This document shows, one piece after another, positions 7,771 to 16,152 of a DNA stretch of 64,000 bases; position 1 is the stretch's first letter; each line of letters starts with the position of its first letter. A program made the translations under genes and the position numbers. The stretch lies in contig NZ_BAJY01000011.1 in NCBI RefSeq assembly GCF_000613945.1, positions 18,392 through 82,391 of the forward strand, written 5' to 3'. This DNA is from Prevotella falsenii DSM 22864 = JCM 15124 (lineage in GTDB: Bacteria > Bacteroidota > Bacteroidia > Bacteroidales > Bacteroidaceae). Below the pieces are notes generated by a model. It was given only the letters and a program-made list of their open reading frames with translations, did not search any database and had not been told where the DNA came from.

Positions 7771-8577
7771 ATGGAGTTTAGAACGATAGTTAATGTGCCG
7801 AAACCGAGTTTCGAGATAATGCCGTGCGAACGTGTATTGTTCGTTGGCTCGTGTTTCGCAAGCAATATCGGTGAGAAATTTATAGATTGGAAATTCCGAA
7901 CCCTTGTAAATCCGTTCGGCGTGATGTACAATCCTGCTTCGATACTGCACACGGTAGAACGAAGAACCGAGGTTTTCGACACCGTCTTCATTACTTTGGG
8001 CACCAACCACGTTTATATTGAGAGGGCTACGGGCGAAATTGTAGACAACTGCAACAAACGTCCGCAACGGCTTTTCGATGAGCAGGAACTCGGCATAGCT
8101 GCCTGTAAGGACTATCTGCGCCGTGCCATAGAAGTGCTGCGAGCGCGCAACCACGATGTAAAAATAATATTCACGGTCAGTCCGATACGCTATGCAAAGT
8201 ATGGCTACCACGAGAGCCAACTCTCCAAAGCCGTGCTGCTCTTAGCCGTTCGCGAAGTGATGGCCGGCCATGCCGACGGTAATGTGGCATATTTCCCTGC
8301 CTACGAGATTGTGAACGACGAACTTCGCGACTATCGTTTCTACAAAGCCGACATGCTGCACCCCAACGAGCAAGCTGTGGAATATATCTGGGAACGCCTT
8401 GTCGATGTGTATTTCTCTGCCGCAGCCAAAGATTTTCTGCGCGAGTGGAAGCCGGTGAAAGAAGCCCTTGCCCACCGTCCTTTCAACCCGGAAAGCAGCG
8501 AATACAAAGAGTTTATGGCGCAAACAATGGAGCGGGCAAAGCTATTGTCGCAAAAATACAACGGATTAACAATATAA
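7771..8577 (+). CDS. GSCFA-domain protein
   Basis: The 268-residue protein carries the name-giving motif GSCFASNIGEKF near its N-terminus, followed by NPFGVMYNP, then FITLGTNHVY, IFTVSPIRY and the C-terminal DMLHPNEQAVEYIW. These are the blocks of the SGNH-hydrolase-like GSCFA family (PF08885), whose Ser (in GSCF), Asn and Asp-x-x-His (DMLHP) resemble an esterase triad. The substrate is unknown. I start it at ATG 7771 rather than 11 codons upstream because the promoter -7 box lies in that upstream stretch. The Fur-family gene starts 5 bases after its stop, so the two form an operon. Confidence 0.85.
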   Translation: MEFRTIVNVPKPSFEIMPCERVLFVGSCFASNIGEKFIDWKFRTLVNPFGVMYNPASILHTVERRTEVFDTVFITLGTNHVYIERATGEIVDNCNKRPQRLFDEQELGIAACKDYLRRAIEVLRARNHDVKIIFTVSPIRYAKYGYHESQLSKAVLLLAVREVMAGHADGNVAYFPAYEIVNDELRDYRFYKADMLHPNEQAVEYIWERLVDVYFSAAAKDFLREWKPVKEALAHRPFNPESSEYKEFMAQTMERAKLLSQKYNGLTI

Positions 8578-8582
8578 AGCCA

Positions 8583-9011
8583 ATGAAATCAGAGCAGATT
8601 TTAGAGCATCTTGCAAAGCACAACGTAAAGCCTACTGCCAACAGAATATTGATTGCAGAGGCTATTTCCCGATACAACGGACCGGTTTCGATGAAGGAAT
8701 TGGAAACGCAACTGCAGACCATAGACAAGTCGAGCATATTCCGCACGCTCACACTGTTCAGCAATCGGCACGTGGTGCATCAGGTAGAAGACGGCAACGA
8801 CATTGTGCGCTACGAACTTTGCATGAGCGACGACTACGAAACCGACCGCGATATGCACGCCCACTTTTATTGCGAACATTGCCAACGCACCACTTGTCTG
8901 CACGAAGTGGATATTCCCGACATTCATCTGCCCGAAGGTTACAAACTCTCCAACGTGAATTTTATGCTGAAAGGAATATGTCCCGAATGTGCAGTAAAAG
9001 AGAAACGATAA
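8583..9011 (+). CDS. Fur-family metal-dependent transcriptional regulator
   Basis: This 142-residue protein has the Fur layout. There is a winged helix with VKPTANRILIAEAISRY and SMKELETQLQTIDKSSIFRTLTLF (residues 15-60). A metal-binding dimerisation domain follows, with MHAHFYCEHCQRTTCLHE and GICPECAVK. Both structural CxxC pairs are present (C97/C100 and C133/C136), together with the sensory His cluster around 92-94. It represses genes in response to a metal or peroxide; whether it is Fur, Zur or PerR cannot be settled by eye. The ATG at 8583 is chosen because it lies 5 bases after the GSCFA stop and upstream residues do not match the family. Confidence 0.9.
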   Translation: MKSEQILEHLAKHNVKPTANRILIAEAISRYNGPVSMKELETQLQTIDKSSIFRTLTLFSNRHVVHQVEDGNDIVRYELCMSDDYETDRDMHAHFYCEHCQRTTCLHEVDIPDIHLPEGYKLSNVNFMLKGICPECAVKEKR

Positions 9012-9066
9012 GGATAAAAAAGGTGAAAAAGAAAGTCAAAGCCATACGCCTGCTTCGTTTTTGCAG

Positions 9067-9074
9067 TATCTTTG
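9067..9074 (+). promoter_or_regulatory. Promoter -7 element upstream of murF-alr
   Basis: TATCTTTG at 9067-9074 matches TAnnTTTG and lies 77 bases before the murF-alr ATG. The -33 box is not obvious. Confidence 0.45.
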
Positions 9075-9151
9075 CAGTCTGTAAATGATGGAAAGCAGCC
9101 GACTTCATACATTTTACAGCAGCCTGTCTGCTTTCTGTTAATATTTCAACA

Positions 9152-11632
9152 ATGAGCTATTCAATAGAAAAAATAACACAATTAATAAACGCAGAACGGT
9201 ATGGCGATGGTGCTGCAAGCATCAGTTTCCTACTGACAGACAGCCGTTCGCTCTGCTTTCCCGAAGAAACACTGTTCTTCGCACTGAAGTCCGACCGCAA
9301 CGACGGGCATCATTACATTCCCGAACTGTATCGTCGAGGGGTGCGCAACTTCGTGGTAGAGAGCGTTCCAAAGGATTTTTCTACACTTTATGCGCACGCA
9401 AATTTCCTGAAAGTGGGCAACACGCTCGCTGCCCTTCAGCAGCTGACAACCTGCCATCGCAAGGCGTTCGATATTCCCGTCGTAGGTATTACCGGGTCGA
9501 ACGGCAAGACGATGGTGAAGGAATGGCTGTCGCAGCTGCTTGCCTACGACAAGAATGTAACGCGTTCGCCCAAGAGCTACAACTCGCAGATAGGTGTTCC
9601 GCTGTCGGTGTGGCTGCTGAACGAAAGTTCGCAAATCGGTTTAATCGAGGCAGGCATCAGCAAAGTGGGCGAAATGCAGGCGTTACACGATATTATTCAG
9701 CCTACGGTGGGCGTGCTGACGAGTTTAGGTGCTGCCCATCAAGAAAACTTTTCGTCGTTGGAAGAGAAGTGTAACGAGAAGCTGTTGCTGTTCAAAGGCA
9801 CGCAAGCCTTGGTCTATCAGCTCGACGATAAGATAGCGGCGAAGTGCATTGCAGCGAGCCATTACGATGGAAAACTGCTTGCTTGGTCGGAACACGACCT
9901 CACTGCCGCCTTCTTTGCAGACCATATAGAGAAGAGCGACACGACATCGACCGTCTCTTATATATGGCAACAGACCACACGCGGCAGCTTTACTTTGCCT
10001 TTCATCGACGAGGCAAGTGTGAGCAACTGCATCACCTGTGCTGTCGTTGCGCTGCACTTTGGCATTCTGCCCGATGTGTTGGCACAGCGTATGGCAACAC
10101 TCGAACCGGTCGCAATGCGCCTTGAAGTGAAAGAAGGGCAACACGGCTGCACGCTCATCAACGATTCTTACAACTCCGATATAAACTCGCTCGACATCGC
10201 ACTCGACTTTATGAACCGCCGTCCCGACCAAAAACAACGCGAGCGTACACTTATCTTAAGCGACATTTACCAAAGCGGCGAAACCGAACAGCAGCTTTAT
10301 GCCGACGTGGCAGCATTGGTAAAGAAGCGCGGTGTAACGAAGTTTATCGGCATCGGCACCGCACTTGGACGACAGCAGCAGTCTTTTGAAGGTTTGGAAA
10401 CAAAGTTTTTCTTTGAAAACATAGCCGATTTCATCGGCAGCAAAGTGTTTAAGTCCCTGCACGACGAAGTAATTTTGCTGAAAGGAGCACGCTCTTTCGG
10501 TTTCGACAAGCTCACCGAACTGTTGGTAAAGAAGGTGCACGAAACTGTATTGGAAGTGAATTTGAATGCCGTAATAGACAATCTGAACCGGTATCGCTCT
10601 TTCTTAAAGCCCGAAACAAAGCTCGTTTGTATGATAAAAGCCGATGCCTATGGAGCCGGAGCAGTAGAGATTGCCAAGACTTTGGAGGACCATCGCGTCG
10701 ATTATCTTGCTGTTGCAGTGGCTGACGAAGGTGCTACGCTGCGCCGAAACGGCATTACAAGCAACATTATGATAATGAACCCGGAGATGAGTTCGTTTAA
10801 AACGCTCTTCGATTACGAGCTCGAACCGGAGGTATATAGCTTCCGTTTGTTGGACGCACTGATTAAAGCAGCGGAGAAAGAAGGCATTACGGGCTACCCT
10901 GTTCATATCAAACTCGACACGGGAATGCACCGTTTGGGTTTCAATCCTCGTACCGACATCGACCTTCTCATAGAGAAGCTGCGCCATCAGAATGCGTTGA
11001 TACCGCGTTCGGTATTCTCTCACTTCGTTGGTTCGGACAGTAATGACTTCGATTCGTTCTCTGCCGCACAGTTTGCACTGTTCAAAGAGGGCAGCAAGAA
11101 ACTGCAAGCGGCTTTCAGTCATCGCATTTTGCGCCACATGGACAACTCGGCAGGCATCGAACACTTCCCCGAACGACAGCTGGATATGTGCCGATTGGGA
11201 CTCGGACTTTATGGTATCAACCCGCGCGACAATGCCGTTATAAGCAACGTATCGACACTTAAAACCACCATTTTGCAGCTTCGGAATGTTCCGGCAGGCG
11301 AAACTGTGGGCTATTCTCGCCGCGGCATCATCGAAAAAGACAGCGTCATAGGAGCCATACCGATTGGATATGCCGACGGATTGAACCGTAAGTTAGGCAA
11401 TCGCAACTGCTATTGCCTTGTCAATGGTAAGCGAGCCTACTATATGGGCAATATCTGCATGGACGTGGCATTGATAGATGTAACGGGAATAGACTGCCAA
11501 GAGGGCGACAGCGTTGAAATATTCGGCGACCATTTGCCCGTAACGGTGTTGAGCGATGCAATAGGCACCATTCCATACGAGGTATTGACAACGGTTAGCA
11601 ACCGTGTAAAAAGAGTTTATTTTCAAGATTAA
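9152..11632 (+). CDS. murF-alr: Fused UDP-MurNAc-tripeptide:D-Ala-D-Ala ligase / alanine racemase (MurF-Alr)
   Basis: This 826-residue protein joins two peptidoglycan-precursor enzymes, a fusion known in Bacteroidota. The MurF part (about 1-455) has the ATP-binding GITGSNGKT at 112-120, and later NDSYNSDINSLDIALDFM. The alanine racemase part (about 465-826) has the PLP lysine in CMIKADAYGAGA (K496), the HIKLDTGMHRLGF segment, VFSHFVGSD, HMDNSAGIEHFP, IPIGYADGLNRKLG and GNICMDVALIDVTG. Both halves look complete. Alr makes D-Ala from L-Ala; MurF attaches D-Ala-D-Ala to the precursor. The gene follows the Fur-family gene and is followed 11 bases later by rmuC. Confidence 0.96.
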   Translation: MSYSIEKITQLINAERYGDGAASISFLLTDSRSLCFPEETLFFALKSDRNDGHHYIPELYRRGVRNFVVESVPKDFSTLYAHANFLKVGNTLAALQQLTTCHRKAFDIPVVGITGSNGKTMVKEWLSQLLAYDKNVTRSPKSYNSQIGVPLSVWLLNESSQIGLIEAGISKVGEMQALHDIIQPTVGVLTSLGAAHQENFSSLEEKCNEKLLLFKGTQALVYQLDDKIAAKCIAASHYDGKLLAWSEHDLTAAFFADHIEKSDTTSTVSYIWQQTTRGSFTLPFIDEASVSNCITCAVVALHFGILPDVLAQRMATLEPVAMRLEVKEGQHGCTLINDSYNSDINSLDIALDFMNRRPDQKQRERTLILSDIYQSGETEQQLYADVAALVKKRGVTKFIGIGTALGRQQQSFEGLETKFFFENIADFIGSKVFKSLHDEVILLKGARSFGFDKLTELLVKKVHETVLEVNLNAVIDNLNRYRSFLKPETKLVCMIKADAYGAGAVEIAKTLEDHRVDYLAVAVADEGATLRRNGITSNIMIMNPEMSSFKTLFDYELEPEVYSFRLLDALIKAAEKEGITGYPVHIKLDTGMHRLGFNPRTDIDLLIEKLRHQNALIPRSVFSHFVGSDSNDFDSFSAAQFALFKEGSKKLQAAFSHRILRHMDNSAGIEHFPERQLDMCRLGLGLYGINPRDNAVISNVSTLKTTILQLRNVPAGETVGYSRRGIIEKDSVIGAIPIGYADGLNRKLGNRNCYCLVNGKRAYYMGNICMDVALIDVTGIDCQEGDSVEIFGDHLPVTVLSDAIGTIPYEVLTTVSNRVKRVYFQD

Positions 11633-11643
11633 ATACAAGCAAA

Positions 11644-12942
11644 ATGGTTTTTCTTTATTTCTTTTCGGGTTTATTTCTCGGTGCGCTTCTTGCCTTTTTG
11701 TGGGCACGAAGCCAAGTTGCCACTACCGCACAGAAGCTGTCTGCCGAGCTTGCTGTTGCAAAAAGCAGGTTGGAAACGGCACAGAAGAACGCTGCCGACA
11801 GCGTAAATGCAGAGCGTGAACACAGTCAGAAACTGCTCGGCGAAATGCAGAAGCAAATGGAAACCGCCAAAAAACTGATGCAAGAAGAAATGCGCACAAT
11901 GGCTGCACAAATGCTTTCGGAAAGCAGGGAACACCTGAACACTGCCGACAAAGAACGGTTAGACGCACTTCTGAAGCCGCTGCACGAGCGCATAGATGCG
12001 TTCAACCGGAACGTAACGGCTGCAACAAAGGAGGGAGCAAGCAACAAAACCGAAATAAAAACAACGTTTGAAGAGACGATAAAACTGTTGCAGGAAGTTC
12101 AAACCGCAACCGTGAAAAGTATTCGTGAAGATAACGAACGCGCCATAAAGGAGTTGAGCCGGCAAACCGAGCGCATCGGCAACGATGCAGCATCGCTGAC
12201 GCAGGCACTGAAAGGCGACACCAAGATGCAGGGCGATTGGGGCGAGATGATATTGGAAACCACTTTGGAAAGTTGCGGACTGACGAAAAACGAACAATTC
12301 TTCCTGCAACGAAACTATCAAGATGCAAAAGGAAACAGCTTCCGTCCCGATGCCGTTATCGATTTGCCCGGCGGTGAGCACGCCGTTATCGACGCAAAGG
12401 TTTCGCTGACAGCTTATCAGGCTGCCGTAAACGCTACCGATACAACAGAACAGGAGCAGTTTCTGAAAGAACACATTAAGTCTATAAAGAAGCACGTCGA
12501 TGAACTTTCGGCTAAAAACTACGAAAAGATAGTGCCAAACTGCATTGGCTATGTGCTTATGTTCATTCCTTACGAAAGCGGATACGCAGCAGCGATTAAG
12601 ACAGACCCTTCTATTCTGCAGTATGCCTACCGCAAACACATCATCTTGCTAAGTCCGAGCAACCTCTTGATGGCTTTACAGCTTACCCACACGATGTGGC
12701 AGAACTACCGTATGAATAAGAATGTAGAGGAAATTTTGCGCATATCGAACGACCTTTACGATAAGTTTGTTTCGTTTGGAGAGACTTTTTTGAAAGTCGG
12801 AACAGGCATACAGAAACTTCAAAGCGATTACGAGAAAGCCCATTCGCAGCTTAGCGAAGGCAAGGGAAACATTGTTCGCCGCCTCGACAATATGAAGATG
12901 TTGGGCATAACACCCAAGAAAGAAATTCCCGATGGCTTATAG
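11644..12942 (+). CDS. rmuC: DNA recombination protein RmuC
   Basis: This 432-residue protein has an N-terminal membrane segment (FLYFFSGLFLGALLAFLW). A long coiled coil rich in Ala, Glu, Lys and Gln follows (about 25-190). Then comes the conserved RmuC nuclease-like domain: GDWGEMILETTLESCGL, NSFRPDAVIDLPGGEHAVIDAKVSL, NCIGYVLMFIPYESGYAAA and LSPSNLLMALQLTHTMW. RmuC limits inversion of short inverted repeats in E. coli; its biochemical role is not firmly known. That link is notable because this window is rich in inverted repeats. It starts 11 bases after murF-alr and is probably in the same transcript. Confidence 0.93.
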   Translation: MVFLYFFSGLFLGALLAFLWARSQVATTAQKLSAELAVAKSRLETAQKNAADSVNAEREHSQKLLGEMQKQMETAKKLMQEEMRTMAAQMLSESREHLNTADKERLDALLKPLHERIDAFNRNVTAATKEGASNKTEIKTTFEETIKLLQEVQTATVKSIREDNERAIKELSRQTERIGNDAASLTQALKGDTKMQGDWGEMILETTLESCGLTKNEQFFLQRNYQDAKGNSFRPDAVIDLPGGEHAVIDAKVSLTAYQAAVNATDTTEQEQFLKEHIKSIKKHVDELSAKNYEKIVPNCIGYVLMFIPYESGYAAAIKTDPSILQYAYRKHIILLSPSNLLMALQLTHTMWQNYRMNKNVEEILRISNDLYDKFVSFGETFLKVGTGIQKLQSDYEKAHSQLSEGKGNIVRRLDNMKMLGITPKKEIPDGL

Positions 12943-13006
12943 TTACACCTTATTTATATATGGCAGTGGCAGTGCTTCGCAGATTTTACGAACACCATAA
13001 AGGATA

Positions 13007-13203
13007 AACCCCAATCGTTCATTAGCGTCCTTGACCGGTTTTGTTCGATTGTCGAGCAGATGTGCCGCCATTTCATCGAAGGCGTAGCGGGCTACGGTGA
13101 GATGGAATGGCGGCGCAGATGCCGGCAAGCGGACGAAAGCAGCAAGGAAGCATGACGGTAATAACAAAGATAAGAAAATGCGTCCTAATGAGCGATTGGG
13201 GTT
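13007..13203. mobile_element. MITE-like element, family 1 (197 bp, 19-bp terminal inverted repeats)
   Basis: The left end AACCCCAATCGTTCATTAG (13007-13025) is the inverse of CTAATGAGCGATTGGGGTT (13185-13203) with one mismatch. Inside lies a second inverted repeat (TGCCGCCATTTCATC at 13063 pairing with GATGGAATGGCGGC at 13101) around the palindrome GTAGCGGGCTAC at 13084. No transposase is encoded. A partial copy lies at 4322-4366. This architecture is that of a non-autonomous miniature inverted-repeat element. Confidence 0.75.
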
Positions 13204-13352
13204 AAGGGCTGATTTCAGACACGGAGTCAGCCTTTATTTATACCAATTGCAGCCTTACGTTACTTCTCCTTTTTTTCCTATTGTATGGCTGAAAAACGGG
13301 TCATAAAACTGTAAAAATTATTCGCAAGCGTTGCTGTCGCATAACAGCTTTA

Positions 13353-13500
13353 TTACCAGCGCATTACAAAACCTATTGTTTTGCATTCCAAAACCGTAGG
13401 TTTTGCACGGTAAAACCTACGGTTTAACAACGCAAAACCTACGGTTTCGCAACGTCAAACCGATTATATCACTTTTTAACAGAATTATCTTTACAAAATT
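13353..13500 (+). repeat. Dispersed palindromic-module repeat, copy 1
   Basis: A series of about 15-base palindromic cores (AAAACCTATTGTTTT, AAAACCGTAGGTTTT, AAAACCTACGGTTT twice) is separated by linkers such as GCATTCC and GCACGGT, giving a 22-bp period. The block ends in ACTTTTTAACAGAATTAT and TTTACAAA. The same linkers and tail recur near 24.5, 35.8, 42.5, 44.8 and 49.9 kb with different cores. Confidence 0.85.
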
Positions 13501-13700
13501 AAAGGCATTTATTAAGAATGCACCTCAGTCGCCCAAAAGGGAAAACTACGCCTCTAATTAAATTTATACCCAACTCTTTTACAGTGCTGCCGACGTATCA
13601 TTATTATTGGGTATTTTCTTTAGCAATCGGCAAATACATACAAATAAACTTGGTTACTTCGCTAAAAATAGATAAGTTTGCAGCCGAAAATTACAATTAT
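13501..13700. other. Intergenic stretch, no feature recognised
   Basis: AT-rich sequence between the palindromic-module repeat and the family-2 element. A 62-codon frame beginning at 13518 shows no protein-like features and is not called. Confidence 0.5.
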
Positions 13701-13898
13701 AAGTAGGTGTTCATAATTAATTGACATTGTATTTATGGCTATTTCCCGGTCAGTCTGCCGTCTTGAAGAAAGAGTGTAGCGGGCTACACGACTGATGAAA
13801 GGCGACAGAATGACGGAAAAGAGACGTGAAGACGATGGCAAAGTGAAAGCATAAAAGATAAAAGCAATATAGATACGTTTAATTTTGAACACCTACTT
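13701..13898. mobile_element. MITE-like element, family 2, full copy (198 bp)
   Basis: The ends AAGTAGGTGTTCATAATTAA (13701-13720) and the inverse of TTAATTTTGAACACCTACTT (13879-13898) form 20-bp terminal inverted repeats with one mismatch. Both outer ends are bounded by TA, which suggests TA-target insertion of the IS630/Tc1 kind. The centre has the palindrome GTAGCGGGCTAC (13776-13787), also found in the family-1 element. There is no coding capacity. A deleted copy lies at 16041-16130. Confidence 0.82.
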
Positions 13899-13904
13899 AC
13901 GATG

Positions 13905-14231
13905 GACAAATAAACTATGAGAACTAACCGAAAAGCAACTTTGTTGCTGCTCGCTGTAAGCTCAAGTGAACTGAAAAAGAAGAAAGAGGATAATGCTGAG
14001 TTTCATTTTGCACCCACAAAAACAAACCCTATCACCCATTTGTTACAATAAAAGCGACATTATGGGCAATGCTGTGCGATTTTTTCTTAAGGAAAAAGAC
14101 AATTGCAAAAGATATGACAAGGCAGATATGATTAATTATTAGCAATACAAACAAAATACTGTTAAATTACATATTGCAGGAGAATAATAAAGTAATAAAC
14201 GTTAAATCATTAGTTCCTTTTAACTAATAGA
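13905..14231. other. Intergenic region upstream of the BACON locus
   Basis: A short open frame, ATG 13917 to stop 14051 (44 codons, MRTNRKATLLLLAVSSSELK), has a vaguely signal-like start. It has no support from composition, a ribosome site or known families, and is not called. The rest is AT-rich with no recognisable gene. Confidence 0.4.
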
Positions 14232-14263
14232 TTTGCTTTTATCCTCATTTATTAGTATATTTG
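14232..14263 (+). promoter_or_regulatory. Bacteroidota-type promoter of the BACON-subtilase locus
   Basis: TTTG at 14232-14235, a 20-base spacer and TATATTTG at 14256-14263 match the consensus. The predicted leader before the ATG at 14410 is about 140 bases, much longer than elsewhere in the window. Confidence 0.75.
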
Positions 14264-14409
14264 CAATACGAAATCTAAACAAACTTTAAATATGTATAAT
14301 AAATTGAATAAAGAAATCATATATATCTGTACAAGTTACTTAGCTCTTTCACAGTATGTCAGTCTAATCTTTAAATATTAATTTTATATCAAATAAAACC
14401 TTGAAAAGT

Positions 14410-16029
14410 ATGGATTTAAAAAAGACCATCTTTCCCCTGTTCTTAGGTGGAATTCTTCTTTGCCTGTTTTCATGCGCAAAGGAAGACGAATTTGAGTTAC
14501 CTACATTGGTTCTTTCAGAAAACAATGTAACTTTTGACAAAGGAGTTGGTGAAAGAAACATCAGCGTAACCACTAACCAAAGTAATTGGATAGCCTCATC
14601 TCCGCACGAGGGCGAGTGGGTATCGGTTATTCAAGATGGCAACATTCTGAAAATAAAAGTTGCTGAAAACAAGATGGGTACCGACCGCACAAGCTACGTT
14701 GTCGTGAATGCCAACGGTGCTACCGGAAAGGTAGAAGTGAAACAAAGCGCAGCCGACGTGGTGCTTGACATTACACCAACAGCAATTTATCTTCCACAAA
14801 TGGGTGGAGAAAAGGTGGTTGATGTTACAAGCAATTCATCGGTCTACGAAATTACAACCAGCGAAGAAGTAGATTGGCTTAAGATACTTAAGCGCGATGA
14901 AGAGATAAAATTGATTGCCAAACGTAACGATACCAATCATAAGCGCGAGGTAAAACTATACGCAAAGAGCGGTAACGAGACTCGTGAAATCGTCGTATCA
15001 CAGTCGGGCATACAACGTTATATCCTTCCTATCAACCCCGGTATGCCACAAGATGCTCACAAAATCATGGAATATGAACTTGGACGCGGCAGCTACTTAC
15101 GCGATTATCAAACTGCCATGCCCGGCTTCGGACTTGAGGAAATGTACACTTTCATTACCCCTTCGCCCATATTCACGTTGATACAGTATTGCAGCCCTGA
15201 TGGCGTTACGTCTTCGCAGATTATTACAGTCGGCGACGGAATTGGTGCCGTAGAAGCCGTTAAGGATAAAGCGTTCGAGAAATTCCTCACCGACAGCGGG
15301 TATGTACGCAACAATTCCGAATCGGACAGAGAGTACACGAACGAGAAAGAACTTATGTCGTTGAAGATTTATATATCTGAAAAGCCCGGTAACCAAGGCG
15401 TAAACCTTACATTCAAGCCTATTACGAAACAAATTGGAGAGTACAAGACTTTTGAGAAAGTGCCTTACTATCCTCTTGAACTCTTGCAGGTAGCAACAGT
15501 AAAAGTACCTGAAGTTGAACAATTTGAAAAGAATGCGGGAAGCAAAGAAGAAGAACGCACTTATAACGAATATAAGAATACCGAAGTGTCTCAGCTCCAA
15601 TATACGCTGAAAGAAAATGCAGACCCAAGTGCTGCTTACGGTCGTATCCACATGTTCTATACAACAGGCAATGACGGAAAAGCTCCCGAAAAACTTGGAA
15701 GCGTACAGATTGGTGCTCTTCTCTTCAAGGATACCAACCTTGGTCTATGGAAGTATGGAAACAAATGGATTGTAACGAAAGAGTTCCAAAAGAAACTTGG
15801 AGAAGAAGGATTTTCTTTCCTTCGTTCTGCAAACAACACCCACTTCTTTGCTCGCGAACGCGACCATCTGCTCATCGCCGTTACATGCGTAGTAGACAAC
15901 AACGTTCCTGTTCTTGCATTACTTTACAACTACGACGAGTCTGTATTCGGCGGAGGTAGTAAGAGTTTGAAGGCTCAAGGGAAAATGATGAAAAACTTTA
16001 TGAAAGTAAAGAAAGTTTTGAAGTTTTAA
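14410..16029 (+). CDS. BACON-domain lipoprotein, paralog A
   Basis: This 539-residue protein starts at ATG 14410 (MDLKKTIFPLFLGG), not at the TTG three codons earlier. A lipoprotein signal ends at GGILLCLFSCAKED. Two BACON (Bacteroidetes-associated carbohydrate-binding, often N-terminal) repeats follow. The first, about 35-110, contains LSENNVTFDKGVGERNISV, NWIASSP and VEVKQSAAD. The second, about 110-200, contains ITPTAIYLPQMGGEKVVDV, VDWLKILK and EIVVSQSG. The remaining 340 residues form a domain I do not recognise (INPGMP, YTFITPSPIF, NEKELMSLKIYI, NLGLWKYGNKWIVTKEF). It is shared with the next gene. It probably sits on the outer membrane. Its association with the downstream subtilase suggests a helper, inhibitor or binding partner, which is inference. 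Confidence 0.82.
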   Translation: MDLKKTIFPLFLGGILLCLFSCAKEDEFELPTLVLSENNVTFDKGVGERNISVTTNQSNWIASSPHEGEWVSVIQDGNILKIKVAENKMGTDRTSYVVVNANGATGKVEVKQSAADVVLDITPTAIYLPQMGGEKVVDVTSNSSVYEITTSEEVDWLKILKRDEEIKLIAKRNDTNHKREVKLYAKSGNETREIVVSQSGIQRYILPINPGMPQDAHKIMEYELGRGSYLRDYQTAMPGFGLEEMYTFITPSPIFTLIQYCSPDGVTSSQIITVGDGIGAVEAVKDKAFEKFLTDSGYVRNNSESDREYTNEKELMSLKIYISEKPGNQGVNLTFKPITKQIGEYKTFEKVPYYPLELLQVATVKVPEVEQFEKNAGSKEEERTYNEYKNTEVSQLQYTLKENADPSAAYGRIHMFYTTGNDGKAPEKLGSVQIGALLFKDTNLGLWKYGNKWIVTKEFQKKLGEEGFSFLRSANNTHFFARERDHLLIAVTCVVDNNVPVLALLYNYDESVFGGGSKSLKAQGKMMKNFMKVKKVLKF

Positions 16030-16040
16030 TTAAATGGTAT

Positions 16041-16130
16041 AAGTAGGTGTTCATAATTAATTGACGATGGCAAAGTGAAAGCATAAAAGATAAAAGCAAT
16101 ATAGATACGTTTAATTTTGAATACCTACTT
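16041..16130. mobile_element. MITE-like element, family 2, internally deleted copy (90 bp)
   Basis: This copy is identical to the element at 13701-13898 at both ends except for one base near the right end (GAATACC for GAACACC). It lacks exactly 108 internal bases. The junction TTGAC|GATGGCAAAG falls at the direct repeat GAC present at both deletion borders of the full copy (13723 and 13831). TA bounds both outer ends here as well. It sits between the two BACON genes. Confidence 0.85.
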
Positions 16131-16152
16131 ACCTTATTTAAATTTATTCGAT

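Noticed and set aside
7609..8220. A 203-codon leftward open frame across the start of the GSCFA gene
   Set aside because: It overlaps the GSCFA coding region on the opposite strand, has no family-like motif, and the GSCFA frame has strong conserved blocks.
13917..14051. A 44-codon ORF (MRTNRKATLLLLAV...) upstream of the BACON locus
   Set aside because: It is short, lacks a convincing ribosome site or family, and lies in repeat-rich, gene-poor DNA.
16117..16152. Upstream start for BACON paralog B at 16117
   Set aside because: Those codons lie within the right end of the family-2 MITE-like element and precede the lipoprotein signal without adding any feature.
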